A stretch of 64,000 bases of DNA, from positions 48,140-112,139 of the forward strand of contig CAMCNU010000004.1 of NCBI GenBank assembly GCA_945876385.1, read 5' to 3'. How positions within the stretch are numbered: the first letter of the stretch is position 1; each line of letters opens with the position of its first letter. The notes under the pieces are model-generated. The model was not told the DNA's origin and ran no database searches. It saw only the letters and a program-made list of their open reading frames with translations. Origin of the DNA: an uncultured Veillonellaceae bacterium. GTDB taxonomy: Bacteria > Bacillota > Negativicutes > Veillonellales > Negativicoccaceae. Position numbers and translations under genes: made by a program. Positions 35,043 to 44,296 of this stretch are shown here, one piece after another.

Positions 35043-38000
35043 ATGGCGGAGCGGATAGAGTTGGTATACGGCCGCGCCGGGAGCGGCAAGTCGCGGTACT
35101 GTTACGAAGCAATCGGCGCGTGGCGGCGCAAGGAGCAGGATCCCGCGGTCCTGTTGGTGCCGGACGGAATTTCCCACACGGCGGAGCGGGAGCTGGCGGC
35201 GGTCTTGGGCGGCGGTTTTGCGGATGTCGATGTGGTCGGTATGGCGCGCCTGGGCTATCGGGTACTGCAGGAAGCCGGCGCAGTCGGTACAGGCGTTTCG
35301 GTATTGGGGCAGCAGTTGATTATGCGCAAATTGTTGCTCACGGCGGCGGATGCGCTGGCGGTCTTGGGGCGGGCAGCGCGACAGCCGCATTTTGCGGAAG
35401 AAATGGTGCGCGCCGTACACGAATTGATGCTGTATCGGGTGCCGCCGGAGGCCTTGCTGGCGGTGCAGCCCCGAGTGTCGGAGCGCCTGGGGGCAAAGCT
35501 GGCGGATACGGGACGATTGTATGCCGACTATATAGAGTATGTACGGACGCATTTTCCGGACGGTGCCGATCGGCACGAGAAGATGTTGGCGGGGATTGCG
35601 TCGTCTAAGCGATTGGCACGCGCGGCGGTATGGATAGACGGATTCAGCGTATTTGCGCCGCGGGACTGGGAAATTATCGCGGCGTTGATGCGACGGGCGG
35701 CGCGGGTGACCTTGACGCTGACGCTGGACCCGGCGGACAAAGAACGTTCCGCGGCCCAGACGGATATCTTTCACCGAGGGTATGAGATTTACGAACGATT
35801 GCGTCGGGAAGAGTTTGTCTTGACGGAGCGGCCGTTGACGGCGGCGCCGCGGTTCGGCGTGCCCGCCTTGGCGCAGCTGGAGCGGGCGGCGTTCGGTACG
35901 GAGACGGCAGCGGTACCGGCGACCGGTATCCGGGTGACGGCCGCGCGGAGTCGTGCGGATGAGGTCGATGCCATCATGCGGGAGATGACCCGCCTGGTCC
36001 GTGAAGAGGGGTATCGGTGGTCGGACTTGACCGTTTTACTGCGCGATCACACGGCGTATACGGATGAATTGGTGCGTGCGTGCGAGCATTATGAAATCCC
36101 GTATTTTACGGATTGGCAACGGACGATGCGCCATGAGGCACCCGTCCGACTGATGGCGGCGGTCTTGGCGATTGCGGCCTACGGCTGGCAGACGGAATCG
36201 GTTCTGGCCGCGCTCAAGACGGGACTGCTGGCAGTGGACGGCGTGGAACGGCTGGAGGCGGTGTGCCGCGCCTACCATGTGACGGTACGGGATTGGCAGC
36301 GGCAAGGACGCTGGGAATTTCGTTCGCGGCGCTCATTGGTCGCCGAGGAAATGCCGTCCGCCGAGCAAGTCGCGGAGTGGGAGGAAATCGACACGATTCG
36401 CAGGGCGGCGCAGGCCGCGCTCGCGCCGTTGCTTCGCGGGTTGCAGGAGGCGACGACGGTACGGGCGCAGGCGACGGCCATCTATCAATGGTGGACGGAG
36501 CAAGGTATATTGACGCGTTGGCTGGAGGCGGCGAAGACGGAGGAAGTTCGTCGTGCGCGGCGGCAGGTGGCGGAACGGTTGGTACAGATCTTGGAAGAGT
36601 GGGTCGCGGTGGCGGGTGAGGATACTTGGTCACCGGCGGACACGCATCGCTTGTGGTGTGACAGTATGGCGGGGTTGAGCTATCGGCTGATTCCGCCCAC
36701 GCTTGATCATGTGACGATTTCGACTGTCGAATCGGGCGATGTGACGACACAGCGGGCGGTATTTGTGCCGGGGCAAAATGAAGGCGTATTCCCGGCGCGC
36801 CCGCAAAGCGGCGGATTGTGGACGGATGCGGATCGGGCGGAGTTGGAAGCACTTTCGCTCGATATCGGTCCGGATGCGAGTCGGCGGACGTTTCGTGAAC
36901 GGGCGCATCTTTATACGGCGTGGACACGCGCCTCGGAGCGGCTGTACTTATCGTATGCGGCGGGCGATGAAGAGGGCGGTGTGCTGGAGATTTCCTTTGC
37001 GCTAAGGCGATTGATTGACCGCGGACTGGTGCCGCCCCCGCAGCCGGCGACGGAGTCGGATTTGACTGCGACGTGGGTGCGGCCGCGGCAGGCGTTGGCC
37101 TTGTTGCCGCCGGCCCTGCGCCGTCCGGATGCGGCGTCGGAGTGGTACGGGCTCTATGATTGGGCGCTGGGGACGGAGTATGCGGCGACGGCGACGGCGT
37201 GGACGCGCGGTCTGTTTTATACCAATCAGGCGGCGCGGCTGGAGCGGCAGACGGCGCACGAACTGTATGCGCCGCGCGGTGCGTTTCGCGGCTCCGTGAC
37301 AGCGTTTGAGAGCTATGTGGCGTGCCCGTTCCGCTTTTTTGCGCAATACGGGCTGCGTCTGCAACCGACCGATGACGAAGTGTTGACGGCGGCCGATTAC
37401 GGGAAATACCTGCATGCGGGGTTGCAACTCTACGGCGAACGACTGCTTGCGAGCGGGCGCCAGTGGCGCGATGTCGATACCGCCGAGCAGGCAGCCGTCG
37501 GTCGGGAGATTACGGAGATGATGGCGCCGCGGATGGGGCAGGATACGTTTGCCCAAGATCCGTTTTACGGGTATGTGCGGACGGTACTGGATCGTGTTTT
37601 TGCGGATACGCTGGAGCGGTTGCGCAGTTGGTCGGTGCACGGGCAGTTTGATACGGTCGCGCTGGAAAAGGAATTTCAACTGCGGGCGGGGCGTGTCGAC
37701 CGTACGGAGTTTTTTCTGCGCGGCGTGATTGACCGGCTCGACCGCTATCGCGACGAAGAGACCGGTCGGGAATACTACTTGGTCATTGACTACAAGACGG
37801 GCTCGCCGCGGACAAAGCTCGGCGATATCTATGAAGGCCTGCAGTTGCAGCTGGCGACCTATCTGTATGTGACCCTTACCGCAGAGCCGGACGCGTTGCC
37901 GGCGGGGATTATGTATGTCTACGTACAGGATGAGCGGGCGGACTTGGCGACGCCGCCGGAGGATGAGGAAGAAGTCCGGCGGGAAATTGCCAAGCAATTG

Positions 38001-38387
38001 CGTGCGCGCGGACTCTTTTTGGCGGATCGGGAAGTGATGGAGCGGGTGGATGACCGGCTGGGGACGGAATGGTCCTTTTTGGCGCTCCGCGTGAATCAAG
38101 ACGGCACGTTCCGCAAGGACGACCCCGTGGCGACACCGGAGATATTGCGGTTGATTGTCGGTTACGTCGCGCACTTGTTGCCGGAAATCGTCGAGCGTAT
38201 TTTGGCGGGGCATGTGGAGATTACCCCGTATCGGCGCGCGGACAATGATACGGCTTGTGATTGGTGTCCGTACCGGCGCTTGTGTGCGTTTGATCCGAGT
38301 GTCGGCGACGGGTATCGCTACGTACGGGATATGAAGGACGAGGAAGCGCTCGCCAAGATGCGCGCCAAAACGGAAGGAGATGCGTGA
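35043..38387 (+). CDS. addB: ATP-dependent helicase/nuclease subunit B (AddB)
   Basis: 1114 residues. The N-terminus has an inactive-helicase fold with a Walker A (VYGRAGSGKSRYCYEA). The C-terminal third is a RecB-type nuclease domain with ITEMM, VIDYKTGSPRTKLGD (Asp-Lys catalytic) and the iron-sulfur cysteines: one in VACPFRFFAQYGL and three in CDWCPYRRLCAFD. With AddA it processes double-strand ends for recombination and recognises Chi. AAAGGAGGG lies before ATG 35043. It overlaps addA as TGATG. Confidence 0.95.
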   Translation: MAERIELVYGRAGSGKSRYCYEAIGAWRRKEQDPAVLLVPDGISHTAERELAAVLGGGFADVDVVGMARLGYRVLQEAGAVGTGVSVLGQQLIMRKLLLTAADALAVLGRAARQPHFAEEMVRAVHELMLYRVPPEALLAVQPRVSERLGAKLADTGRLYADYIEYVRTHFPDGADRHEKMLAGIASSKRLARAAVWIDGFSVFAPRDWEIIAALMRRAARVTLTLTLDPADKERSAAQTDIFHRGYEIYERLRREEFVLTERPLTAAPRFGVPALAQLERAAFGTETAAVPATGIRVTAARSRADEVDAIMREMTRLVREEGYRWSDLTVLLRDHTAYTDELVRACEHYEIPYFTDWQRTMRHEAPVRLMAAVLAIAAYGWQTESVLAALKTGLLAVDGVERLEAVCRAYHVTVRDWQRQGRWEFRSRRSLVAEEMPSAEQVAEWEEIDTIRRAAQAALAPLLRGLQEATTVRAQATAIYQWWTEQGILTRWLEAAKTEEVRRARRQVAERLVQILEEWVAVAGEDTWSPADTHRLWCDSMAGLSYRLIPPTLDHVTISTVESGDVTTQRAVFVPGQNEGVFPARPQSGGLWTDADRAELEALSLDIGPDASRRTFRERAHLYTAWTRASERLYLSYAAGDEEGGVLEISFALRRLIDRGLVPPPQPATESDLTATWVRPRQALALLPPALRRPDAASEWYGLYDWALGTEYAATATAWTRGLFYTNQAARLERQTAHELYAPRGAFRGSVTAFESYVACPFRFFAQYGLRLQPTDDEVLTAADYGKYLHAGLQLYGERLLASGRQWRDVDTAEQAAVGREITEMMAPRMGQDTFAQDPFYGYVRTVLDRVFADTLERLRSWSVHGQFDTVALEKEFQLRAGRVDRTEFFLRGVIDRLDRYRDEETGREYYLVIDYKTGSPRTKLGDIYEGLQLQLATYLYVTLTAEPDALPAGIMYVYVQDERADLATPPEDEEEVRREIAKQLRARGLFLADREVMERVDDRLGTEWSFLALRVNQDGTFRKDDPVATPEILRLIVGYVAHLLPEIVERILAGHVEITPYRRADNDTACDWCPYRRLCAFDPSVGDGYRYVRDMKDEEALAKMRAKTEGDA

Positions 38388-41300
38388 TGGGGTGGACAAC
38401 GGCACAGACGGAGGCCATTTGCGCGCGTGGCGGCAATTTGCTGCTCGCGGCGGCGGCAGGATCCGGTAAGACGGCGGTGTTGGTCGAACGGATTATCCGT
38501 CGCGTACTCGATCCGCAAGCACCGGTCGCGATTACGGATATCTTGGTCATGACCTTTACTCGGGCGGCGGCGCAGGAAATGCGGTTGCGCATCGGCACGG
38601 CATTGGCGGCGGCGCAAGCCAAAACACCGTCGCCGCATTTGGAACGGCAACTGGCCCTGCTCGGTTCGGCACAGATTTCGACGATTCATTCGTTTTGCCA
38701 GACGGTGATTCGTCAATATTTTTACCGGTTGGACTTGGATGCGGGCTACCGACAGGGGACGGACAGTGAACTGGCGCTCGGCCGCGCGGAGGTGATGGAT
38801 GCACTCTTGGCGGCGGCATATGAAGCACAGGACGGGGCGTTTTTGGCGTTGGCGGAATCGATGCGGCGTAAGCAAAGCGACCGCCTGCTGCGGGAGTCGA
38901 TTTTGGCACTGTATGATTACAGCCGTTCCTTGCCGTTTCCGCAAGCGTGGTTGGATGCGCTGGGAGGGGCATATACGGACGATGCGGAGCGGATAGCGAC
39001 CTTGACAGAGCCGTTGTGGCAGGCGTGGCAGCAACATCTGGCGCTGGCGTCTGCCCGCATCGAACAGGCCGCACAGTTGTGCACGGATGCGCAGACGGTG
39101 CCGTGGCGGGACGTATTGGCTGCGGATTTAGAGCAGATTGACGTACTCGCGGCGGCACCGGATTGGGCGGCGGCATATACGGCGGTACAACATCTTCGCT
39201 TTGCGCGTTGGCCGGGCAAGAAGCTGGACGATGCGGCCGCCAAAGCACGAAAAGACAAGGCCAAGGAAATCCGCGATGCGGCGAAAAAGGCCCTGACTGC
39301 GGTGTGTGCCGAGTTCTTCAGCGGATCCCCTGCGACATGGGGCGCGGAGCTTGTCGCGACACGGCCGCTGGTGGACGCGTTGGTCGCGTTGACGACGGAG
39401 TTTGCATCGCGGTTTACCGCGTATAAGAAAAAAGAGCGGATGATCGACTTCTCCGATTTGGAGCATTTGTGCCTGTCGCTTTTGCTCGCGGACGGCAGTA
39501 CGCCGGCCGATCCGCGTCCGTCGGCCGTTGCCGAAGAAATCGCCGCCCGCTATGCCGAGGTCATGGTCGATGAGTACCAGGATACCAATGCGGTGCAGGA
39601 GCTGATCGCGTCATTGGTATCGCGTCGGGACAACCGCTTTATGGTGGGGGATGTCAAGCAGAGTATTTACCGGTTTCGGTTGGCGGATCCGGGGATTTTT
39701 CTCGCTAAATACGAGACCTACGATGATGCGGCGGATGCGTCTTGTCGGCGGATTTTGCTCAACCGGAATTTCCGCAGTGATGAGCGGATTTTGACGGCGG
39801 TCAATGATGTCTTTCGCACGGTGATGCGGCGACCTCTGGCGGAGTTCGATTACGGCGATGAAGAAGCGCTTTACGCAGGGCGGGAGAGCGGTGAGGCGCC
39901 GCCGTCGTGGGTGGCGGGTCCGGTCGCGGTGCGGGCGGTGACGCCGCCGCCGTCGGCGGACGGAGAAAAAGCCGATGCCGCCGAGGTGCAGGCCGCCGCG
40001 ATTGCCCGTGAGATTGCCGAGCTGCGGCGACGCGGAGTGACGGTCGCACAAAAAGACGGTACGCAGACACCGCTTCGCTGGCGCGATATCGTGATTTTGT
40101 TGCGATCGGTGCAGACGCGCGCGGAGGTCTACGTCGATGCCTTGCGCGCGGCGGGGATACCCGTGTTTGCCGAACAGGCGGGCGGATACTTTGCGGCGAC
40201 GGAGGTCGCGCTGGTCTTGTCGCTTTTGACCGTCATCGACAACCCTTCGTATCCGACGGAGCTCATGGCGGTCTTGCGCTCGCCGCTCGGCGGTTGGGAT
40301 GAAAATGAATTGGCTCGCTTGGTCATTGCGGCGCGGGATATGCCGAGGCGGTCGCTGTGGGACATCTTGCCGGATTGGCTGGCGCAACAGCCGCCGCTGC
40401 GTGCGAGCACGGTGTGCCGTACCCGGCAGTTGCTGGAATGGCTGACCGCTTGGCGCGATGCGGCCCGCACGGGCGGGGTGGCACCGTTGATTCGCGCGGT
40501 GTACGAAGATACGGGGTACCTGTTTTATGTCGGCGGTCTGCCGGAGGGCGATGTCCGTCAGGCCAATCTGGAGGCGCTGTACCGTCGTGCCGCCGAATTT
40601 GATGACGGCAGCGGCGGCGGGCTGGCGCAGTTTGTGAATTACCTGCGCCGGTTGCAACGGGAGGAACAGGATTTGTCCGTACCGTCGGTCATCGGCGAAG
40701 GGGAAGATGCCGTGCGCATCATGACGATTCACAAAAGCAAAGGGTTGGAATTTCCCGTCGTGTTTGTGGCGGAAATGCAGCGGGAGTTCAATCGGCGCGA
40801 TTTGCAAGGGTCGCTGCTGTTGCATCGGACGCTCGGCGCGGGGGTGATGTATTATGATGCCTCGTTGCGGCTGACGTATCCGACGGTGGTCTATCGGGCC
40901 GTCAAGGCACGGCTGGCGCAGGAAAATCTCGCCGAAGAACAACGGCTGCTCTACGTGGCGATGACGCGGGCGCGTGACCGTTTGTACTTGTATCGTTATG
41001 CGGAAGAGGAGGAGACGGCCTTTACCCCTGTCGCACCGCTGCAGGCCAAATGCTATTGGGACTGGTTGGCGGCGGCCTTGGCGCGCGGTGGAGAGAAAAC
41101 GGACGTGTGGGACGTGCGGACGGTCACGGGAGATGCACCGGCACCGGCGGCCGCGGCCGACATGGATGCCCGCCTGGCCGCCGTGCGTGACGGGCGGCCG
41201 ACGGGGACGAAGCCGGATGAGGCGGCGACGGCACGCTTGGCGTGGACCTATCCCGAGCCGGAGGCGACGCGGCTCGCGGCGAAGATGACGGTCACCGAAG

Positions 41301-42034
41301 TGCAACGCCGCATTGCGAGCGGGGCGGATATGCCGCCGCTGTTGTATCCGCTGGCCGGTTCACAGGCGCGTGCGGACGGCGCGGACGCGGCGGAATGGCC
41401 GCAGGATGCGGCACGTATACGGCTCTTGGCGACGGCGCCGGAGCCGGTCGATGCGCCGGCGGGTGACGGGACGGAAGAGTGGGCGGCCGAATGGCGCGTA
41501 CCGAACTTTATCGCGCCGCCCGAGACGACCCGGAGCGGAGCCGATTACGGTACGCTCGTACACCGCATTTTTGAGCAAATCGGCCGGGAAGGTGTCACAG
41601 CGGCGGACTTCCCTGACCGCTTGGCGGCGTGGGAAGCGTGCGGACTGATTACCGCAGACGAACGGGCGCGGATTTCGGTGACGCGTTTTCGGGCGTGGCT
41701 GACCGGTCCGCTCTATGCGCGGATACGGGCCGCTTCGTGGGCACGGTTTGAATGTCCGTTCGGGCTGCTCGTGCCGGCGTGTGAGTTGCTGCCGCACACA
41801 CAGGTCGGTGAAAAGATTTTCCTGCAAGGGGTCATGGACTGCGTCTTTGCGGAAGGCGAGGAGCTCGTCATCGTCGATTACAAGACCGATCGTGTCGATG
41901 CGGTCGGCGAGCTCAAGGCACGCTATCGCCAACAGCTCGACTTGTATCGGACGGCGGCGGAACGGATTTGGCACAAGCGGGTCAAAGCGTGCATACTCTA
42001 CTCGTATCGCTTGGGTGAAATGACGGCCTGGTAG
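38387..42034 (+). CDS. addA: ATP-dependent helicase/nuclease subunit A (AddA)
   Basis: 1215 residues from ATG 38387. UvrD-like helicase motifs are in order: Walker A LLAAAAGSGKTAVLVERII, motif Ia MTFTRAAAQEM, motif II VMVDEYQDTNAVQE, motif III VGDVKQSIYRFRLADPG, VRIMTIHKSKGLEFPVVFV and AEEQRLLYVAMTRARDRLYLY. The C-terminal nuclease has DYGTLVHRIFEQ and LVIVDYKTDRVD. It is the motor and 3'-end nuclease of the AddAB complex. The TGATG overlap with addB indicates coupling. Confidence 0.97.
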   Translation: MGWTTAQTEAICARGGNLLLAAAAGSGKTAVLVERIIRRVLDPQAPVAITDILVMTFTRAAAQEMRLRIGTALAAAQAKTPSPHLERQLALLGSAQISTIHSFCQTVIRQYFYRLDLDAGYRQGTDSELALGRAEVMDALLAAAYEAQDGAFLALAESMRRKQSDRLLRESILALYDYSRSLPFPQAWLDALGGAYTDDAERIATLTEPLWQAWQQHLALASARIEQAAQLCTDAQTVPWRDVLAADLEQIDVLAAAPDWAAAYTAVQHLRFARWPGKKLDDAAAKARKDKAKEIRDAAKKALTAVCAEFFSGSPATWGAELVATRPLVDALVALTTEFASRFTAYKKKERMIDFSDLEHLCLSLLLADGSTPADPRPSAVAEEIAARYAEVMVDEYQDTNAVQELIASLVSRRDNRFMVGDVKQSIYRFRLADPGIFLAKYETYDDAADASCRRILLNRNFRSDERILTAVNDVFRTVMRRPLAEFDYGDEEALYAGRESGEAPPSWVAGPVAVRAVTPPPSADGEKADAAEVQAAAIAREIAELRRRGVTVAQKDGTQTPLRWRDIVILLRSVQTRAEVYVDALRAAGIPVFAEQAGGYFAATEVALVLSLLTVIDNPSYPTELMAVLRSPLGGWDENELARLVIAARDMPRRSLWDILPDWLAQQPPLRASTVCRTRQLLEWLTAWRDAARTGGVAPLIRAVYEDTGYLFYVGGLPEGDVRQANLEALYRRAAEFDDGSGGGLAQFVNYLRRLQREEQDLSVPSVIGEGEDAVRIMTIHKSKGLEFPVVFVAEMQREFNRRDLQGSLLLHRTLGAGVMYYDASLRLTYPTVVYRAVKARLAQENLAEEQRLLYVAMTRARDRLYLYRYAEEEETAFTPVAPLQAKCYWDWLAAALARGGEKTDVWDVRTVTGDAPAPAAAADMDARLAAVRDGRPTGTKPDEAATARLAWTYPEPEATRLAAKMTVTEVQRRIASGADMPPLLYPLAGSQARADGADAAEWPQDAARIRLLATAPEPVDAPAGDGTEEWAAEWRVPNFIAPPETTRSGADYGTLVHRIFEQIGREGVTAADFPDRLAAWEACGLITADERARISVTRFRAWLTGPLYARIRAASWARFECPFGLLVPACELLPHTQVGEKIFLQGVMDCVFAEGEELVIVDYKTDRVDAVGELKARYRQQLDLYRTAAERIWHKRVKACILYSYRLGEMTAW

Positions 42035-42038
42035 CCCG

Positions 42039-42047
42039 TGCTATAAT
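42039..42047 (+). promoter_or_regulatory. Extended -10 promoter of the HTH-ABC operon
   Basis: TGC TATAAT starting four bases after the addA stop, 28 bases before the HTH gene start. The -35 region is inside addA and weak. Confidence 0.6.
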
Positions 42048-42074
42048 GAAATCAACAGACAGGGAGGGAGCAAT

Positions 42075-42329
42075 GTGGTCATTGATGACGTGTTGACACT
42101 GGTGGAAGCGGCACAGCGCTGGCAGTTGCCGCCGTCGACGCTAAGGCACTATATCAGCGGCTACCGTCGGGCGGACGGGACGTGGACGGCACCGCGGTTT
42201 CGTGCGGGTGAGGCGCGCAAGTCGGCCGGTACGATTTTGGTGACGGCGGCCGCGATGCGACGGGTGTGCGGCACACCGCCGACCGAAGTCCGCATGGTGC
42301 AGACCGCGTTGTTTGCGGATACGGAATGA
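42075..42329 (+). CDS. Small helix-turn-helix protein
   Basis: 84 residues from GTG 42075 (GGGAGG seven bases upstream). DDVLTLVEAAQRWQLPPSTL resembles the N-terminal HTH of excisionase/MerR-like small DNA-binding proteins, where LVEAAQRW and PPSTLRHYI form the two helices. FRAGEARKSAGTILVTAAAM would form the following wing. It overlaps the ATPase gene as ATGA, so it may regulate the transporter or simply ride with it. It is not an obvious phage excisionase, since no integrase is near. Confidence 0.65.
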   Translation: MVIDDVLTLVEAAQRWQLPPSTLRHYISGYRRADGTWTAPRFRAGEARKSAGTILVTAAAMRRVCGTPPTEVRMVQTALFADTE

Positions 42330-43078
42330 AGGAATTTTGCATGGACGGTGTCGGCTATGTCTATCGGCGCAACGGGGGCGACGTGCAGGCACTGGACGGG
42401 GTGACCGGAACCATTGCGGCGGGTGAGTTTGTCGCGCTGGTCGGCCCGTCGGGGTGCGGCAAATCGACCCTGCTGCGGCTGGCGGCGGGATTATTGGCAC
42501 CGACATCGGGGCGGCTGGTATGGCGCGGTGAAGTCACGGCGCCGCGGACGGCGATGGTGTTTCAGGATGCGGGATTGTTCCCGTGGTTGAGCGTCCGGGA
42601 CAATGTCGCGTTGGCGTTGGAGTCGAGCGGGTTCTCGCGCGAGGCGCGTGAGGCACGTGTCACGGAGCGGCTTGCACAAACGGGGTTGCTCGCGGCGGCA
42701 GACGTGTTGCCCGGAGAATTGTCGGGCGGACAACGCCAACGGGTCGGGATTGCGCGGGCGTTGGTGACGGCGCCGGATTTGTTGCTGTTGGACGAGCCGT
42801 TTTCCGCATTGGACGCGCAAACGCGCCGCGTTTTGGAAGAAGAATTGACCCGCTATTGGCTCACGTTGCGTCCGGCGACGCTTTATGTCACGCACAACTT
42901 GACGGAAGCGGTACGCTTGGCGGATCGGGTCTGGATTATGACGGGGGCGCCGGGGCGACTGATTGACGAACAGCGGACGGATATCCCGCGGGCGGAGCGC
43001 TATACGGCCGCCGCGGGACCTGCGATTGCCGCGGTGACGGAACGGATTTGGGCGCGCATCCGGGAGGGGCACAGATGA
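42326..43078 (+). CDS. ABC transporter ATPase, NitT/TauT (SsuB/TauB) type
   Basis: 250 residues. Walker A VGPSGCGKSTLLRLAAGLL, Q-loop MVFQDAGLFPWLSVRDNVAL, signature LSGGQRQRVGIARAL, Walker B LLLLDEPFSALD and the switch histidine in YVTHNLTEAVRLAD. The FQ..LFPW pattern is typical of the nitrate/sulfonate/taurine group. ATG 42326 preserves the first beta strand; ATG 42341 has the better site (AAGGA). Overlaps the permease as ATGA. No substrate-binding protein is nearby. Confidence 0.9.
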   Translation: MKEFCMDGVGYVYRRNGGDVQALDGVTGTIAAGEFVALVGPSGCGKSTLLRLAAGLLAPTSGRLVWRGEVTAPRTAMVFQDAGLFPWLSVRDNVALALESSGFSREAREARVTERLAQTGLLAAADVLPGELSGGQRQRVGIARALVTAPDLLLLDEPFSALDAQTRRVLEEELTRYWLTLRPATLYVTHNLTEAVRLADRVWIMTGAPGRLIDEQRTDIPRAERYTAAAGPAIAAVTERIWARIREGHR

Positions 43079-43908
43079 CGGACGGCGCGACAGATACCAT
43101 AGAGAGAAGAGAGCGGGAGATGACAGAAGAAATAGAGGTCCGCGTGCATCCGCCGGCGGCGACACGGGAACCGGGTCGGCGGCATATCGTCGGCGGCATC
43201 GGCGGGGTGTTACTGCTGTGGGAATGTGCGGTGCGGTTCGGCGGGGTCAATGCGACGGATTGTCCCGCGCCGTCGATGATTATCCTCGAGCTGGTGCGGC
43301 TGGGGGTGACGGGCGTGTTGTGGCCGGCGTTGGTCGCCAGCGGCATGCGGTGGCTGACGGGCATGCTCACGGGATGCGGTCTCGGTGTCCTGCTGGCGGT
43401 GGCGGCGGGGCGGGATCGACTGCTCGGCGGCCTTACCGTTCCGTGGGTACATCTGCTCTATCCCGTGCCGAAGATTGCGTTGTTGCCGCTGTTTGTGCTT
43501 TGGCTGGGTATCGGGGAACTGCCGAAACTCGTCATTATCGCGTTGGGGGCGTTTTTCCCCGTGTTTATCAATACCCGCCACGGGATGAGCCGCTTGCCGC
43601 GTCGCTATGACGAGGTGGTGGCAGTCTATCCCGTCGGGACGCGGTACTATGTACGGCGGATTTTGTTGCCGGGCGTCTATCCGTCCGTTTTTGCGGGTTT
43701 GAAGCTGGCGGCGGGCAGTGCGCTGGTACTCTTGGTCGCGGCCGAAATGCTGGCGGCGGATACGGGCATCGGCGCCTTGATTTTGCAGTACGGTGACTTG
43801 ATGCTGACGGCGTCGCTACTGGCGTGTGTGACGGTCTTGGCGGCGGCGGGGCTGGTCATTCAGTATCTCATCGGTTGTTGGGAGCGTGCGGTCGTTCGTT
43901 GGCGTTGA
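43075..43908 (+). CDS. ABC transporter permease, NitT/TauT type
   Basis: 277 residues with about six membrane helices and the EAA loop in DEVVAVYPVGTRYYVRRILLPGVYPSVFAGL region. LYPVPKIALLPLFVLWLGIGE is the classic SsuC/TauC/ThiX segment. An unusually long, charged N-terminal tail of about 40 residues precedes TM1. Start ATG 43075 overlaps the ATPase stop. The substrate (sulfonate, taurine, nitrate, thiamin precursor) cannot be told without the binding protein. Confidence 0.88.
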   Translation: MTDGATDTIERREREMTEEIEVRVHPPAATREPGRRHIVGGIGGVLLLWECAVRFGGVNATDCPAPSMIILELVRLGVTGVLWPALVASGMRWLTGMLTGCGLGVLLAVAAGRDRLLGGLTVPWVHLLYPVPKIALLPLFVLWLGIGELPKLVIIALGAFFPVFINTRHGMSRLPRRYDEVVAVYPVGTRYYVRRILLPGVYPSVFAGLKLAAGSALVLLVAAEMLAADTGIGALILQYGDLMLTASLLACVTVLAAAGLVIQYLIGCWERAVVRWR

Positions 43909-43954
43909 GGACATATCCGCGCCGCGTCGCGTAGGGAAAAGAGGTCATCGGAGT

Positions 43955-44176
43955 ATGAGGTACCGTAGCGGACGACATATCGGTGATGATGCGGACGACG
44001 AAGAGCCGGCAGAGCGGGCGGAACGGGAAGACGAACGGGAAGAGCAAATGCGGTGGGGTGGCAGGATAGTGGAAGACGACTACCGTGATGACAATTGTCC
44101 GGACCCGAGTGAATCCGACTGGCAGCATTATTGGTGTCGGGACGAAGATGATAATCGTATTTATAGGGATAGATGA
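43955..44176 (+). CDS. Small highly charged acidic protein, unknown
   Basis: 73 residues, mostly Asp, Glu and Arg (DDADDEEPAERAEREDERE), with two cysteines in the C-terminal part (DDNCPDPSESDWQHYWCRDE). GGAG lies only one base from ATG 43955 and GAGG lies 11 bases away, so translation is not certain. A GTG start at 43886 would overlap the permease. It ends before a good terminator. I do not recognise a family; it may be a disordered protein or a spurious frame. Confidence 0.4.
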   Translation: MRYRSGRHIGDDADDEEPAERAEREDEREEQMRWGGRIVEDDYRDDNCPDPSESDWQHYWCRDEDDNRIYRDR

Positions 44177-44215
44177 AATCGGTTGAGTAGAGCAAACACA
44201 TGTATATGCAAAGAG

Positions 44216-44245
44216 GAGACGAAGAATGTGCTCGTCTCTTTTTTT
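44216..44245 (+). terminator. Terminator before dinB
   Basis: GAGACGA/TCGTCTC with 9-base loop and TTTTTTT. It closes the HTH-ABC-acidic protein unit. Confidence 0.88.
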
Positions 44246-44270
44246 GTGCGGATGAACAACAGTTCGTGCA

Positions 44271-44279
44271 TGCTATACT
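44271..44279 (+). promoter_or_regulatory. Extended -10 promoter of dinB
   Basis: TGC TATACT, 17 bases before the dinB start codon. No recognisable LexA box of the Bacillus type was seen around it. Confidence 0.55.
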
Positions 44280-44296
44280 ATAGATAAGGAGGGCAT

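Noticed and set aside
34014..35774. 586-codon minus-strand frame across the M23 gene, the spacer and addB
   Set aside because: It crosses two well-supported plus-strand genes and a terminator, with no start signal; GC-rich shadow frame.
37002..38405. 467-codon frame antisense to addB
   Set aside because: Shadow frame in GC-rich coding DNA without a ribosome site.
39611..41305. 564-codon frame antisense to addA
   Set aside because: Shadow of addA; low-complexity Arg/His/Pro composition.
43860..44201. Minus-strand 113-codon frame opposite the small acidic protein
   Set aside because: Runs into the permease 3' end on the other strand, with no site upstream; the plus-strand reading ends at a terminator and is preferred.
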